A DNA stretch of 64,000 bases from Haloferax marinisediminis (GTDB lineage Archaea > Halobacteriota > Halobacteria > Halobacteriales > Haloferacaceae): the NCBI RefSeq assembly GCF_009674585.1, contig NZ_WKJP01000001.1, positions 2,046,001-2,110,000 of the forward strand. The letters are read 5' to 3'. This document shows, piece by piece, positions 16,839 to 24,951 of the stretch. The first letter of the stretch is position 1. Every line of letters starts with the position of its first letter. A program made the translations under genes and the position numbers. The notes under the pieces were generated by a model. That model worked only from the letters and a program-made list of their open reading frames with translations, had not been told where the DNA came from and searched no databases.

Positions 16839-17789
16839 TTAGCGGAAGCCCATCGCTTCGATCTGTTCTTGGTAGCGGTTCCGGATGGTGACTTCGGTCA
16901 CCTGCGCGACGTCGGCGACTTCGCGCTGGGTCTTCTTCTCGTTACAGAGCAACGAGGCCGCGTAGATTGCTGCGGCAGCGAATCCCGTCGGCGACTTCCC
17001 AGACAGGAGACCCTGCTCGGCAGAGACGTCGATAATCTCGGTGGCCTTCGCCTGAACCTCTTCGGACAGGTTGAGGGCGGAAGCGAACCGTGGGACGAAC
17101 TGCTTGGGGTCGACGGGCTTGAGTTCGAGCCCAAGCTCTTGGGAAATGTAGCGGTACGTGCGACCAATCTCTTTCTGCGGGACGCGAGAAACTTCGGCGA
17201 CTTCGTCGAGCGAACGTGGGATACCTTCCTGCCGACAGGCGGCATAGAGGGCCGATGTCGCGACACCCTCGATGGAGCGTCCGCGAATCAGGTCTTCGTT
17301 GAGTGCGCGACGATAGATGACGGATGCGACTTCGCGTACGGAGCGTGGGACACCGAGCGCGGACGCCATGCGGTCGATTTCGCTGAGTGCGAACTGTAGG
17401 TTACGCTCGCCGGCGTCTTTGGTTCGGATTCGCTCTTGCCACTTTCGAAGACGGTGCATCTGTGACCGCTTTTCGGACGAGAGCGACCGACCGTAGGCGT
17501 CTTTGTCCTTCCAGTCGATGGTCGTCGTCAGTCCCCGGTCGTGCATCGTCTCCGTGATGGGTGCGCCCACACGCGACTTCGACTGTCGTTCTGAGTGATT
17601 GAACGCGCGCCACTCCGGCCCTCGGTCGATCTGTCGCTCGTCAAGGACGAGACCGCAGTCGTCACACACCAGCTCCCCCTGGTCTGCGTCGGTGACGATC
17701 TGGTCAGACCCACACTCCGGGCAGTTGAGTCGCTCGTCCTCTTGTGCCGTTGCCTCCTCTCGCTGACGCTGCCGGCTCGGACGTTCCAT
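16839..17789 (-). CDS. tfb: Transcription initiation factor TFB
   Basis: A 316-residue TFIIB homologue that bridges TBP-TATA and RNA polymerase. The N-terminal zinc ribbon is [11 protein letters not shown]...LVCDDCGLV, the B-reader/linker is [17 protein letters not shown], and two cyclin folds (about 115-205 and 215-310) end with the recognition helix near [10 protein letters not shown]. All standard parts are present. Haloarchaea have multiple TFBs with different regulons, so this one may be specialised. It is leaderless: TATA-like CATTTAAACC lies 24-33 bases before the start. Confidence 0.97.
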   Translation of the reverse strand: MERPSRQRQREEATAQEDERLNCPECGSDQIVTDADQGELVCDDCGLVLDERQIDRGPEWRAFNHSERQSKSRVGAPITETMHDRGLTTTIDWKDKDAYGRSLSSEKRSQMHRLRKWQERIRTKDAGERNLQFALSEIDRMASALGVPRSVREVASVIYRRALNEDLIRGRSIEGVATSALYAACRQEGIPRSLDEVAEVSRVPQKEIGRTYRYISQELGLELKPVDPKQFVPRFASALNLSEEVQAKATEIIDVSAEQGLLSGKSPTGFAAAAIYAASLLCNEKKTQREVADVAQVTEVTIRNRYQEQIEAMGFR

Positions 17790-17812
17790 TAAAAGGTTTC
17801 TGGTGGAGCTCG

Positions 17813-17822
17813 CATTTAAACC
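17813..17822 (-). promoter_or_regulatory. TATA-like box, tfb
   Basis: The complement of CATTTAAACC lies 24-33 bases upstream of the tfb start at 17789, and the bases just before the ATG are CTTTTA. This supports a leaderless message. Confidence 0.5.
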
Positions 17823-17898
17823 TTTTTGACAATTATATTACAAGGGTCGCCGTCTAGCGATTTTCCTCTCAGAACTTTGGACCCGTCGGACTCTCCTA

Positions 17899-17906
17899 CT
17901 TATACG
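17899..17906 (+). promoter_or_regulatory. TATA-like box, secreted nuclease gene
   Basis: CTTATACG lies 25-32 bases before the ATG at 17931, at leaderless spacing. Confidence 0.45.
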
Positions 17907-17930
17907 GTTCCTTGACTAACGGTTAATCGA

Positions 17931-18905
17931 ATGGTCAGATATGCTACCGCGACACTCGTTATCTCACTTCTCGTGGTGTTTGCGGGGTGTGTTGGGGGTG
18001 GTGGCGTCGCCACAAACGCGGTGACAACTTCGTCTGAGACACCGACTGTCACTCCCGCGTCGTCGACGGCAGCCGGGACTGCGACCGGTGACGTTACGGT
18101 CGACGTTGTCGACGTCGTCGATGGCGACACCATAAAAGTCGTCATGCCCGACGGGGCGCGTGAAACTGTCCGACTACTCGGAGTCGATACACCCGAAGTC
18201 TACGGCGAGAACACGCCTGACGAGTACGAGGGCGTTCCCGACACCGAGGCCGGGAGAACGTGCCTCCGCGACGCGGGCCACGATGCGAGTGAGTTCGCGA
18301 AAACCACACTCTCCGGGAAGACGGTCGAACTCCGATTCGACGAGAAAGCAGGTGACCGGGGCTACTATGGCCGACTCCTCGCGTACGTCGTCGTCGACGG
18401 AACGGAGTTCAACTACGAACTCCTCACCGAAGGGCACGCGCGATTCTACGAGAGTTCGTTCGAAGAACGCGACCGATACGAACTCGCCGAACGAGACGCA
18501 CGCGAGCGGGGGATTGGTCTCTGGGCCTGTGCAACTGAAGGGTCTGCTGCTGGGGGCGTAGACGCGACCACCGACGGTGGGTTCTCCCTGTCCGTGGTCG
18601 CCGACGCTCCCGGAAACGACAACGACAACCTCAACGGCGAGTACGTGACCTTCCGAAACGACGGCGACGAGGCGCTCGACCTCTCGGGGTGGACTGTCTC
18701 CGACGCAGTGGGTCCGACGTACACGTTCGCCGATGGAACTGAACTCGACGCGGGCGGAACGCTCACGCTCCACACCGGGTCTGGCACGGACACAGCAGAC
18801 GACGTCTACTGGGGCAGGTCGTCGGCCGTCTGGAACAACGGCGGTGATACGGTTACTGTCCGTGATGCAGCCGGTCGAGACGTCCTCTCGTACACGTACG
18901 ACTAG
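17931..18905 (+). CDS. Secreted lipoprotein: thermonuclease (SNase) + lamin-tail domain
   Basis: A 324-residue exported protein. A Sec signal ends in the lipobox-like VVFAGC with Cys20, so it is probably lipid-anchored outside the membrane. A Thr/Ser linker follows. Residues about 55-185 are a staphylococcal-nuclease domain: VVDVVDGDTIKV, the LLGVDTPEV active-site strand, DRGYYGRLLAYV, and the conserved ERGIGLWA end. Residues about 195-324 match a lamin-tail (LTD) beta sandwich, with EYVTFRNDGDEALDLSGWTV. SNase-LTD fusions fit extracellular DNA degradation for nutrients. Nuclease activity is inferred from intact motifs. Confidence 0.9.
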   Translation: MVRYATATLVISLLVVFAGCVGGGGVATNAVTTSSETPTVTPASSTAAGTATGDVTVDVVDVVDGDTIKVVMPDGARETVRLLGVDTPEVYGENTPDEYEGVPDTEAGRTCLRDAGHDASEFAKTTLSGKTVELRFDEKAGDRGYYGRLLAYVVVDGTEFNYELLTEGHARFYESSFEERDRYELAERDARERGIGLWACATEGSAAGGVDATTDGGFSLSVVADAPGNDNDNLNGEYVTFRNDGDEALDLSGWTVSDAVGPTYTFADGTELDAGGTLTLHTGSGTDTADDVYWGRSSAVWNNGGDTVTVRDAAGRDVLSYTYD

Positions 18906-19143
18906 ACTCGAACAACCGACTCGAATACGTAGAAAACCCGCCCCGGGCGAACCGGCCTCTCCGCACGCGACGGAGACTGTGCGACTCCACACCGCCGGTA
19001 GGGGGGAGGGGGCTGAAGCGTGTGACCCCCGAACACACTACAACGTTGTCCCTAATTAGTCTCTAGGGCCCCACGAATAGGCGTATTTCGACGGATGTGG
19101 ACTCCTCTCCCGGACCTGCATATTACTACTAGGCATTTACAAA

Positions 19144-19157
19144 GTTATATGTATAAC
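19144..19157. promoter_or_regulatory. Palindromic TATA region
   Basis: GTTATA-TG-TATAAC is an inverted repeat of six bases per arm, 22-35 bases before the ATG at 19179. It doubles as the TATA box of that gene, so any dimeric regulator binding it would block TBP. Confidence 0.4.
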
Positions 19158-19178
19158 CAAAGGAAATGTGTGGGCAAC

Positions 19179-19574
19179 ATGAGCACACAGCACCCTTCGT
19201 CCGTCGAAGCAACCCTCGCGGCAGGTCGGACTGCCGACCTGACGCCACTCGTCGTCGACGCGTCGGCCCTCGACTCGACTGCCCCCGAACACCTGCGCGA
19301 CCTGAAGTCGGGACTCGCCGACGAAGGCTACCTCCCGGCCGAACTCGTCGTCGAAGCACGATTCGAAGAGGACTGCCCACTCGCGGTTCAGTCGGAGTCT
19401 GACCGCATCCGCGACCTCGTTCGCGCGGCCGCATTCCTCGGAGCGGGTCGCATCGTCGTCGACGTCGCCGAGTGCTGTCGCCCGGACGACGTGGAGAACA
19501 CACTCGCGGCCCTCGACGAGCGTGCCCACCGCGAGGGTGTCGCTTTTGAGGTTCGCGGCCCCATCGACGCCTGA
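19179..19574 (+). CDS. Haloarchaeal conserved protein translationally coupled to METTL5-like methylase
   Basis: A 131-residue alpha/beta protein starting MSTQHPSSVEATLAAGRTAD. The sequence alternates strands and helices, e.g. GAGRIVVDVAECCRPDDVE with a Cys pair near residue 105. I do not recognise a family. Its TGA overlaps the ATG of the METTL5-like methyltransferase (TGATG at 19572-19576), so both are translated together, and a role with that enzyme in RNA modification is possible. It could be an activator partner analogous to TRMT112 in function, but nothing in the sequence proves that. Confidence 0.65.
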   Translation: MSTQHPSSVEATLAAGRTADLTPLVVDASALDSTAPEHLRDLKSGLADEGYLPAELVVEARFEEDCPLAVQSESDRIRDLVRAAAFLGAGRIVVDVAECCRPDDVENTLAALDERAHREGVAFEVRGPIDA

Positions 19575-20200
19575 TGGCTACCAAAGCCGCACTGGAGACG
19601 CAGTTGGCGGTGGTCGCTGGCTTCGAGAACCCGAAGGTCGGCCTCGAACAGTATCCGACGCCACCGGACCTCGCCGCGCACATCGTCCACCTCGCGGACC
19701 TCCGGGGCGACATCGAGGATACCACGGTCGTCGACCTTGGGTCAGGGACCGGAATGCTCGCGCTCGGTGCTGCGCTCAGGTCTCCCGCTCGTGTCGTCGG
19801 CGTCGAACTCGACCCAGACGCGTTGCAGACGGCGACGAACAACGCGCGCCGCGTCGGCGCTTCGGCGCCTATCCACTGGGTTCGTGGCGACGCCACCCGT
19901 CTTCCGCTGTGTCTCCCCGAGGAGCAACCGGTCACCGTTCTGATGAACCCGCCGTTCGGCGCACAACGCGGGAACGAACACGCCGACAGAGCCTTTCTCG
20001 AATCGGTCGCCTCCGTGGCCGATGTGTCGTACTCAGTCCATAACGAGGGCAGCAAGGAGTTCGTCGAGGCGTTCGTCGCAGACGCCGGTGGCGAGTTGAC
20101 CGACGCCTTCCGGGCGACGTTCGACCTCGAACGCCAGTTCGACTTCCACAAGGCCGACCGGAAGGAACTCGACGCAGAAGTGTTCCGTATCGAGTGGTAG
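19574..20200 (+). CDS. METTL5-family RNA N6-adenine methyltransferase
   Basis: A 208-residue class I SAM-dependent methyltransferase. SAM motif I is VVDLGSGTGMLALGA (near residue 55), motif II is VGVELDPDALQTA, and the catalytic motif is NPPFG (near 125), typical of enzymes that methylate amino groups of bases. The overall layout, including EQYPTPPDLAAHI near residue 25, matches the archaeal/eukaryal METTL5 group, which modifies small-subunit rRNA. Coupled to the preceding gene through TGATG. The rRNA target is inferred from the family. Confidence 0.87.
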   Translation: MATKAALETQLAVVAGFENPKVGLEQYPTPPDLAAHIVHLADLRGDIEDTTVVDLGSGTGMLALGAALRSPARVVGVELDPDALQTATNNARRVGASAPIHWVRGDATRLPLCLPEEQPVTVLMNPPFGAQRGNEHADRAFLESVASVADVSYSVHNEGSKEFVEAFVADAGGELTDAFRATFDLERQFDFHKADRKELDAEVFRIEW

Positions 20201-20218
20201 TGCTCTCGGTTCTCGTCG

Positions 20219-21874
20219 TTACTGGTACGTCTCTTCTTTCGCGACCCGAACCCGTGTTCCATCGTACTCGGCGAACACGAACTCGTCTTCTCGGACGAAC
20301 TGAATCCCGTCGAGCGTCGTCGTCACGTTCTGGGTCGGCATCGGTCCTCTCACGGTCCCGTTCTGTGTCGATACGCCGAGGTCGTACCCAGTCTCCGTCG
20401 GGACGACCGAGATGTTTCGGCCGGCGACGACCGGTTCTGCTTGGAGTGGGTCTGTCGCGTAAGCGAACGTGACCGACTCGTTGGAGACGAGGAAGACGCG
20501 ATACACCGACTCACCGGTGCCGGAGACGACGAACCCGTCGCGGACTGCAGTGACCTGGTCCTGCCAGCCGACCCCGCCGACCCTGACCGTGGACTCGCCG
20601 TCGAACGCCAGTCTGTTGGTCGAGACTGCGGTCGTCCAGATACCTCGCTGTTGACTCTTGACGATGACGCCCGAGGTGTTCGTCGTCGTCGACTCGCCGA
20701 ACAGTTCGATGTCGAAGGCGGCCGTCAAGCCGTTCGGCACGTCTTCGGCGTAGGTTATCTCGTAGTCTCTGACCGAGACGCTCTCTCCGGGGAGGTCGTC
20801 GTCGGCCGCAGTGAACAGGTTGTACGGAATCGCTGGCCCCGTCAACGCGGCCGTGGCGACGAGAATGACGGCCGCACCGACCTGCCATCGGCGAGTGGAG
20901 AACACCGAATTCGCGGGTGCTCGGTCACGAAGCGGTCTGTCCGAAGCCGACACCGTCAGTGCGACGATGAGTGCAAGTCCGACGACGAGTGCGAACCCGA
21001 TGGCGCGAAAGAGGACGAACGTGTCGCCGCCGCGGAACCAGTACACTGCCCACAGCGACTCGCTGACCGCGAAGACCAGGACGCCAGCGAAACTCCGGAG
21101 TGCGCTGGGACGGACGTCACCGCGACGGTGGACGAGCCACACGCCGAGGAGGACGCCGAACAAGAGGCCAATCGCGTGACCCTGGATGGCGATTTGTGCC
21201 CACCACGGCGTCGAAAAGACGGGACGCGCCGTCGCAACGACTTCTGGACTCTGGAGGGCGTTGTAGAACAGGCTGAGTACGCGACCGGAGACGAACGCGA
21301 GAATCGTCGTCAGGGGGCGAGTGACGAGCGCGAACCCCGCGAACGCGAAGACGACGCCGGAGAAGCCGATGACCGGCCCCAGTGCGAATATCGACGTGAG
21401 GAGTCCGACGCCGACCACGGCCGCAGGAAAGATGACGAGCGCCCGTGCATACGGGTTCTCAGTGAACGACCCGAACGAGGCCGACCCACGGCGCGTCGGA
21501 TAGTGACCCCACACGTACTCGGCGACCGGTGCTAGTGTGAGGGTGCCGATGAGGTTGCCGACGAGGTGTCCCGAACTGGAGTGCGCGAACGGGGCGGTGA
21601 CCATCCCGAGCGGATAGAAGTACGACCACGCCCGAAATGGGATGACGAGCGGTCGATACCACGAGGAGAAGCCCCCTTGGACGAAGAGGTACACGAAGAG
21701 GACGCCCCCGACGCTGACGAACGTCCCGAGAGGAAGTCCGAAGAGGAAGCGACGACGAAGTGCCGCAGTGAGGCGACTCGGCCGGTCGACGAGCGCGAGC
21801 ACGACGAGCGCGACGAGAAGCGCACCGACGGCAGCAAGCCGGTGGAACGGAATCCAACCGGGGATGTCTAGCAT
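20219..21874 (-). CDS. Rhomboid-family intramembrane serine protease with large C-terminal domain
   Basis: A 551-residue membrane protein. The rhomboid core (about 45-250) carries AHSSSGHLVGN (His98, Asn107), the catalytic serine in IGFSGVVF (Ser172), and the catalytic His in QGHAIGLLFG (His233). Further helices reach about residue 335, followed by an extracytoplasmic beta-rich domain (about 340-551) with several N-glycosylation sequons. A Haloferax volcanii rhomboid of this type has been linked to S-layer glycosylation and cell shape. It is convergent with the METTL5-like gene. Protease activity is strongly supported; the substrate is unknown. Confidence 0.93.
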   Translation of the reverse strand: MLDIPGWIPFHRLAAVGALLVALVVLALVDRPSRLTAALRRRFLFGLPLGTFVSVGGVLFVYLFVQGGFSSWYRPLVIPFRAWSYFYPLGMVTAPFAHSSSGHLVGNLIGTLTLAPVAEYVWGHYPTRRGSASFGSFTENPYARALVIFPAAVVGVGLLTSIFALGPVIGFSGVVFAFAGFALVTRPLTTILAFVSGRVLSLFYNALQSPEVVATARPVFSTPWWAQIAIQGHAIGLLFGVLLGVWLVHRRGDVRPSALRSFAGVLVFAVSESLWAVYWFRGGDTFVLFRAIGFALVVGLALIVALTVSASDRPLRDRAPANSVFSTRRWQVGAAVILVATAALTGPAIPYNLFTAADDDLPGESVSVRDYEITYAEDVPNGLTAAFDIELFGESTTTNTSGVIVKSQQRGIWTTAVSTNRLAFDGESTVRVGGVGWQDQVTAVRDGFVVSGTGESVYRVFLVSNESVTFAYATDPLQAEPVVAGRNISVVPTETGYDLGVSTQNGTVRGPMPTQNVTTTLDGIQFVREDEFVFAEYDGTRVRVAKEETYQ

Positions 21875-22003
21875 AGGCTACCTGTGTGGAGCGAACGGGC
21901 GATAAAGAAACCAGTGGAGAACTGCTTGAGCAGTGCTAGCGGGCAACACGGCGGGTGACAGAGCGTCGCGCACGCAGTATCGACGTGCGAGCGTCGCTCG
22001 CGG

Positions 22004-22282
22004 TCAGATTTTGCCTTCGGCGTCTTCTGCCAGTTCTTCCATGCGCTTGCCGACGCGGCCAGCGCTCGAGAACTCGTCTTCGCTCATCGCCGTCGCGAGG
22101 GCGTTCCCGAGGACGAAGACGGCGTGCTTGTGCTCACTCTTGGACTTGTGGACGTGAGACGGGTCGACGCCGAGTTCTTCGTACGGCTCGAAGAGCGACG
22201 AGTCGACGTGTTCACGGGCCGAGAAGTGGTCTTTGATGATAACCATCTGTTCGTGCAGCTCCAGCAGTTCGTCCTTGTGCAT
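22004..22282 (-). CDS. UPF0058 family protein
   Basis: A 92-residue helical protein starting MHKDELLELHEQMVIIKDHF, the typical N-terminus of UPF0058, a small archaeal family with no established function. His/Lys/Ser-rich SHVHKSKSEHKHAVF near residue 43 is also characteristic. It stands alone between the rhomboid gene and the RHH regulator, on the same strand as both. Confidence 0.85.
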   Translation of the reverse strand: MHKDELLELHEQMVIIKDHFSAREHVDSSLFEPYEELGVDPSHVHKSKSEHKHAVFVLGNALATAMSEDEFSSAGRVGKRMEELAEDAEGKI

Positions 22283-22340
22283 GAGAGTCCGTTAGGCGCG
22301 AGGGTGTTTTAAGAGTTATTGGGGCCTGCTGTCATTCGGT

Positions 22341-22553
22341 TCAGAAGACGTACTCGTCTTCGTGACCCATCATTCCGTCATCTTCGAACGCGCGGTCCTC
22401 GTCGGACATCGGACCGCTCGTCTTGTACGCGCGGATACCAGTCGAAAGCAAGTCCTCGATCGCTTCGTCGCGGTTGACGAACTCACCTTTTTCGACGAGC
22501 TGGACGATCTGCATCTCCAGGTGTTCCGGCACGGTGATCTCTACTTTGGGCAT
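22341..22553 (-). CDS. Ribbon-helix-helix (CopG-like) DNA-binding regulator
   Basis: A 70-residue protein. The RHH fold is plain: strand MPKVEITVPEHL, helix EMQIVQLVEKGEFV, turn NRDEAIEDLL, helix STGIRAYK. An acidic tail follows with GMMGHEDEYVF at the end. It resembles the short haloarchaeal RHH regulators such as CdrS, which acts with cell-division genes in Haloferax; whether this is that protein or a paralogue cannot be settled here, and no ftsZ is adjacent. The start at 22553 is fixed by a TATA box at leaderless distance. Frames reading further upstream run through that box. Confidence 0.85.
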   Translation of the reverse strand: MPKVEITVPEHLEMQIVQLVEKGEFVNRDEAIEDLLSTGIRAYKTSGPMSDEDRAFEDDGMMGHEDEYVF

Positions 22554-22580
22554 CTGAACGTCCGACGCTTTGGAAGGGCC

Positions 22581-22590
22581 GTATATAACT
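22581..22590 (-). promoter_or_regulatory. TATA box deciding the RHH gene start
   Basis: On the minus strand AGTTATATAC lies 28-37 bases before the ATG at 22553. A longer reading frame runs through it, so the box rules out the upstream starts. Confidence 0.6.
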
Positions 22591-22736
22591 CTACCGGGGT
22601 ACCCAAAGTGAATCTTGAACTTCATCTTCTCAAATGAGAACTTACGTTTGTGTTCGACTGGTTGTTGTTGTGCAAACCGATAGTTGGCACATTCCGGAGT
22701 CGGTACAGATAGGTGCGTTCGGCCGAAGCATCGAAC

Positions 22737-23330
22737 ATGACCAAAGACGTCACGCACCTCTACGAGGAGTTTGGCGACGACCGTTTGCCGCCGGGGCAAC
22801 GTGAGACACAACGGTTTCCGGTCCTCTCGAAGAGTGGCACCCCATCGTGGGACCCCGAGACGTGGTCGTTCGAGGTGTGGGGCGCCGTCGAAAACAGCCT
22901 CGACCTCTCGTTCGACGAGTTCCACGACTTGCCGTCGGAGACACAGCGACAGGACTTCCACTGCGTCACCGGGTGGAGCAAGTTCGACTGCGAGTTCGAA
23001 GGCGTCACGTTCCCGACGCTCGCGGAGGAAGCGGGCGTCACCGACGACGCGGTCCACGTGATGTTCCACGCCTTAGACGGCTACACGACGAACCTCCCGC
23101 TCGACACGTGCATGCGGGACGAAGTGATGTTCGTCTGGGGGTACAACGGTGAAGACCTCCCTGCGGACCACGGCGGACCCCTCCGAGTCGTCACCCCGCA
23201 CAAGTACGCCTACAAGGGGGCAAAGTGGGTGACTGGGGTCGAATTCCTCACGGAACCCGAGCGTGGTTACTGGGAGAAGCGGGGGTACTCGAACACAGCG
23301 AATCCGTGGAACGAAGAGCGATATAGTTAG
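22737..23330 (+). CDS. Sulfite-oxidase-like molybdopterin protein
   Basis: A 197-residue member of the oxidoreductase molybdopterin-binding (SUOX) superfamily without haem or dimerisation domains, like bacterial YuiH. The Mo-ligating Cys is Cys76 in DFHCVTGWSKFDC. The family's VWGYNGEDLPADHGGPLRVV segment, which contacts the pterin phosphate, lies near residues 138-157. There is no Tat signal, so it is probably cytoplasmic. The last residues, NPWNEERYS, are encoded by a 29-bp stretch repeated 96 bases downstream. The start is the ATG at 22737. Substrate unknown. Confidence 0.85.
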   Translation: MTKDVTHLYEEFGDDRLPPGQRETQRFPVLSKSGTPSWDPETWSFEVWGAVENSLDLSFDEFHDLPSETQRQDFHCVTGWSKFDCEFEGVTFPTLAEEAGVTDDAVHVMFHALDGYTTNLPLDTCMRDEVMFVWGYNGEDLPADHGGPLRVVTPHKYAYKGAKWVTGVEFLTEPERGYWEKRGYSNTANPWNEERYS

Positions 23331-23428
23331 AGTGGACTATTTTTTGGTCAGATTTTTCCGAGTCGACCGGAGGGAGACTCCGAAAAAGGTGGGCGTAACC
23401 CGTGGAACGAAGAGCGATATAGTTAGAG
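23304..23428. repeat. 29-bp direct repeat flanking a T-run and hairpin
   Basis: Bases 23304-23332 (covering the last codons and stop of the sulfite-oxidase-like gene) recur exactly at 23400-23428. Between them lie a T-run and a 12-base near-perfect stem (23353-23364 with 23376-23387, one mismatch). Read in frame, the second copy ends EKGGRNPWNEERYS, against EKRGYSNTANPWNEERYS in the gene, so it looks like a decayed second 3' end. Confidence 0.85.
23339..23357 (+). terminator. T-rich terminator after sulfite-oxidase-like gene
   Basis: A run of six T (23340-23345) and one of five T (23353-23357) follow within 27 bases of the stop codon, the usual archaeal termination signal. The second T-run is also the 5' arm of a stem-loop. 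Confidence 0.6.
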
Positions 23429-23567
23429 AACTCGCTGTTCGCGGCTCCATGTGCGACGTATCTGTCGGTTAATGCACAACATCGCGGTGCGTGGGTCGCT
23501 CTCGCTCGTCGCATGTCGCAGAACAGAAGGGAGAGTTTCAAGCGTCCCCGGTCCTGAGCGTCCATCG

Positions 23568-24893
23568 ATGGAACCGTTGCGGACAGACGAGGTCGCCACG
23601 CACCTCGTCAGTAGGTCGGCCCGACTGTCTTCGCCGCCAGTGACCGCGTCTCTCGCGGCGGTACGTCGCCCACGAACGTTGTGGACTGCTCCCGACGAAC
23701 CGACAATCGTCGGCGGCGGCGCGGCCGTAACCCTCGAATTCGACGGGCCAGAGTGCCTCTCACGAGTCCGCGAGACGGCGTCGACTATTCTCGACGGCGC
23801 GGACGTCGACGATTCGGTCGCCGCCCGACCCCGATTCTTCGGTGGGTTTGCGTTTCACGAAGCGGCGACCGGACGCGACCCGTGGGCCGACTTCCCGGCA
23901 GCGCGCTTCGTTGTCCCCGAAGTGCAACTCGTCTTCGAAGACGACGCGGCGTGGCTAACCGTCAACGCGGTCGACACCGACCCGGAGACGGTCGAACAAC
24001 GACTCGCAGCGGTTCGAACGACACTCACGGGCCTCGAAGATGCGCCCCCCGAGATGCCACCCGGCGTCTCGGCACGACACCGAACCACGTCGGTCGACGC
24101 GTGGCGCGAGAGTGTCGAAGCCGCAGTCTCGCGCATTCGCGCAGGTGAGTTACGGAAGGTCGTCCTCGCACAGGCGCTGGAGGTCGAACTCGACCGACCT
24201 GCGTCCGTGCCCGACCTCCTCGCACGCCTCGGTGAGACGTACCCCGAGTGTCACCGATTCCTCATCGAACCCGAGATGGGTGCGAGCTTCCTCGGTGCGA
24301 CGCCCGAGCGACTCGTCTCACTCCGCGGTCGTGAGGTCGAGACTGGCGCACTCGCTGGCACGACCGGTCGCGGCGACACCGACGACGAAGACGAGTGGTT
24401 GGCGAACGAACTCCTCGCGAGCGACAAGGATAACCACGAACACGAACTCGTCGCGGAGACGATTCGTGAGCAACTCGACCCACTCTCGGCGGAGATTCGC
24501 GTCGGCGAACGCGGCGTCCGAAAACTCGCGACCGTTCAGCACCTCTGGACGCCAATCGACGCGACGCTCGAACGTGACGAACACGTCCTCTCGCTCGTCG
24601 AGGCACTCCACCCGACGCCTGCAGTCGGTGGCTTACCGCCTGAGGCGGCCCTCGACGTCATCCGCGACACTGAACCGTTCGACCGAGGGTGGTACGCCGC
24701 CCCAGTCGGGTGGTTCGACGCCGACGGCGACGGGAGTTTCGCAGTCGCCATCCGGTCGGCAACCGTCGAAGATACGATGGCGACGCTCTTCGCTGGTGTC
24801 GGACTCGTCGCGGATTCCGACCCCGACGCCGAGTGGGACGAAGTACAACTGAAGTACCGGCCCATCCTCGACGAACTCGAACGCGACGAGTGA
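23568..24893 (+). CDS. menF: Isochorismate synthase
   Basis: A 441-residue chorismate-utilising enzyme that converts chorismate to isochorismate, the first committed step of menaquinone synthesis. The C-terminal chorismate-binding domain shows RKVVLAQALEVEL, FLGATPERLVSLRG, the TGALAGTTGRG loop, SDKDNHEHELV, LWTPIDATL, LHPTPAVGGLPPEAAL and WYAAPVGWFD. These are the standard active-site blocks of the MenF/EntC family. The start at 23568 has a TATA-like GAGTTTCAAG 25-34 bases upstream. menD follows 58 bases later, which supports MenF over the salicylate or enterobactin paralogues. Confidence 0.93.
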   Translation: MEPLRTDEVATHLVSRSARLSSPPVTASLAAVRRPRTLWTAPDEPTIVGGGAAVTLEFDGPECLSRVRETASTILDGADVDDSVAARPRFFGGFAFHEAATGRDPWADFPAARFVVPEVQLVFEDDAAWLTVNAVDTDPETVEQRLAAVRTTLTGLEDAPPEMPPGVSARHRTTSVDAWRESVEAAVSRIRAGELRKVVLAQALEVELDRPASVPDLLARLGETYPECHRFLIEPEMGASFLGATPERLVSLRGREVETGALAGTTGRGDTDDEDEWLANELLASDKDNHEHELVAETIREQLDPLSAEIRVGERGVRKLATVQHLWTPIDATLERDEHVLSLVEALHPTPAVGGLPPEAALDVIRDTEPFDRGWYAAPVGWFDADGDGSFAVAIRSATVEDTMATLFAGVGLVADSDPDAEWDEVQLKYRPILDELERDE

Positions 24894-24951
24894 CCGATTC
24901 TGGACCGCTTTCTAACAACCCTCACCACACGACGACTTGCGACGATACGAG

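Noticed and set aside
20441-21535. 364-residue plus-strand frame opposite the rhomboid gene
   Set aside because: Extreme Arg/Asp/Glu repetition typical of an antisense shadow in GC-rich DNA; the rhomboid gene on the other strand has all catalytic motifs.
22554-23069. Long upstream extension of the RHH gene
   Set aside because: The extension reads through a clear TATA box and over the divergent sulfite-oxidase-like gene.
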